Below are positions 59,790 through 59,862 of a DNA stretch of 59,862 nt, piece by piece. This stretch comes from Candidatus Gastranaerophilales bacterium (GTDB lineage Bacteria; Cyanobacteriota; Vampirovibrionia; Gastranaerophilales; Gastranaerophilaceae). The position numbers and the translations under genes are program-made. Below the pieces are notes generated by a model that searched no databases, was not told where the DNA came from, and saw only the letters and a list, made by a program, of their open reading frames with translations. The DNA is taken from the NCBI GenBank assembly GCA_900766355.1, contig CAAFVD010000032.1, positions 1-59,862 of the forward strand. The letters are read 5' to 3'. The first letter of the stretch is position 1, and each line of letters starts with the position of its first letter.

Positions 59790-59862
59790 GGTGCTACGCA
59801 CGTAGTATGATTACAAATTATTTATACTTGCATTCAATCCATTTATATAAAAAGTCAGAACT

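Larger units (their letters stand above)
59390..59862. other. Hairpin-rich, higher-GC stretch without a recognised gene
   Basis: No frame of useful length is open. Bases about 59490-59740 are visibly richer in G+C than the flanking DNA and hold several short palindromes: GGGC/GCCC, GGCAT/ATGCC, GCGAAGCGAAAG-type repeats and a terminator-like hairpin. A 15-bp hairpin follows at 59755 and an inverted repeat GCTACGCACGTAGT near 59794. tRNA, tmRNA, RNase P, SRP and group II intron hallmarks were looked for and not found. It may be a structured RNA or the edge of a mobile element cut by the window end. Confidence 0.5.

Noticed and set aside
59390..59862. tmRNA, RNase P RNA, SRP RNA or group II intron
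   Set aside because: I looked for the tRNA-like ends and tag frame, the conserved RNase P core, the SRP loop motif and the group II domain V hairpin on both strands and saw none of them.
1..59862. tRNA genes
   Set aside because: No cloverleaf with a GGTTCGAnTCC-type arm and a matching acceptor stem was found on either strand, though weak or atypical genes could escape a manual reading.

Overview
The window is AT-rich (roughly 30% G+C by eye) bacterial chromosome, densely packed with co-directional operons whose genes overlap by a few bases. The content points to a strictly anaerobic, host-associated bacterium with some flagellar genes, most likely a gut member of the non-photosynthetic Cyanobacteria relatives (Vampirovibrionia/Melainabacteria, order Gastranaerophilales). 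That placement is inference. It rests on oxygen-independent NrdD/NrdG, a Na+-pumping decarboxylase, rubrerythrin, a cyanobacteria-like VKOR-DsbA fusion, FolE2, the efp-accB-accC cluster, and several lineage-type coiled-coil or membrane proteins I cannot match to textbook families.

Layout. 0-5.2 kb: an FAD oxidoreductase, rubrerythrin, palindromic repeats, a HEAT-like protein, a membrane-anchored HExxH protein behind a TCATA microsatellite, and two tandem PlsC acyltransferases. 5.3-8.0 kb: a long phosphohexomutase and coaD. 8.0-14.7 kb (minus strand): one long operon pxpA-yvcK-panB-panC-Gfo/Idh-pgsA-trmL-nnrD. 14.8-16.6 kb: ribF and a formyltransferase. 16.7-18.4 kb: a 571-aa coiled-coil protein with a flagellar sigma-28-type promoter. 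18.4-24.5 kb (minus): a secreted phospholipase-D-like protein, then aroQ-birA-oadG-oadA-oadB. 24.6-27.4 kb: folE2, an unknown gene, and flaG-fliS-fliT. 27.5-31.5 kb (minus): rpsG/rpsL and nrdD-nrdG, with a cobalamin riboswitch in the nrdD leader. 32-38.7 kb (minus): an operon ade-sigma factor-gcvPB-activase-like-membrane protein-miaA. 38.8-40.2 kb: two proteins sharing a PSYNAVQ motif. 40.3-46.5 kb: a TPR protein, engB, a Xer recombinase, accC, accB, efp. 46.6-53 kb: a membrane protein and an envelope/glycogen cluster (glgC, sugar transporter, phosphomevalonate-kinase-like protein, two glycosyltransferases). 53-55.9 kb: a candidate small RNA, an EF-hand protein with an internal duplication, and a second sigma-28-type coiled-coil protein. 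55.9-59.3 kb (minus): VKOR-DsbA, queH, a DUF6485 protein, pepA. 59.4-59.9 kb: a hairpin-rich, higher-GC stretch with no recognised gene.

How it fits together. CoA precursor genes (panB, panC, coaD), biotin chemistry (accB/accC, the Na+ decarboxylase and its ligase BirA) and anaerobic nucleotide synthesis are all present. The B12 riboswitch suggests NrdDG is turned down when cobalamin is plentiful, presumably because a B12-dependent reductase exists elsewhere. The most striking possible new system is the pair of coiled-coil proteins at 16.7 and 54.9 kb. They share both ends, differ in the middle (571 versus 295 aa), and sit behind sigma-28-like promoters. This is the architecture of flagellin or axial-filament proteins, in a genome that also carries flaG-fliS-fliT and a small sigma factor.
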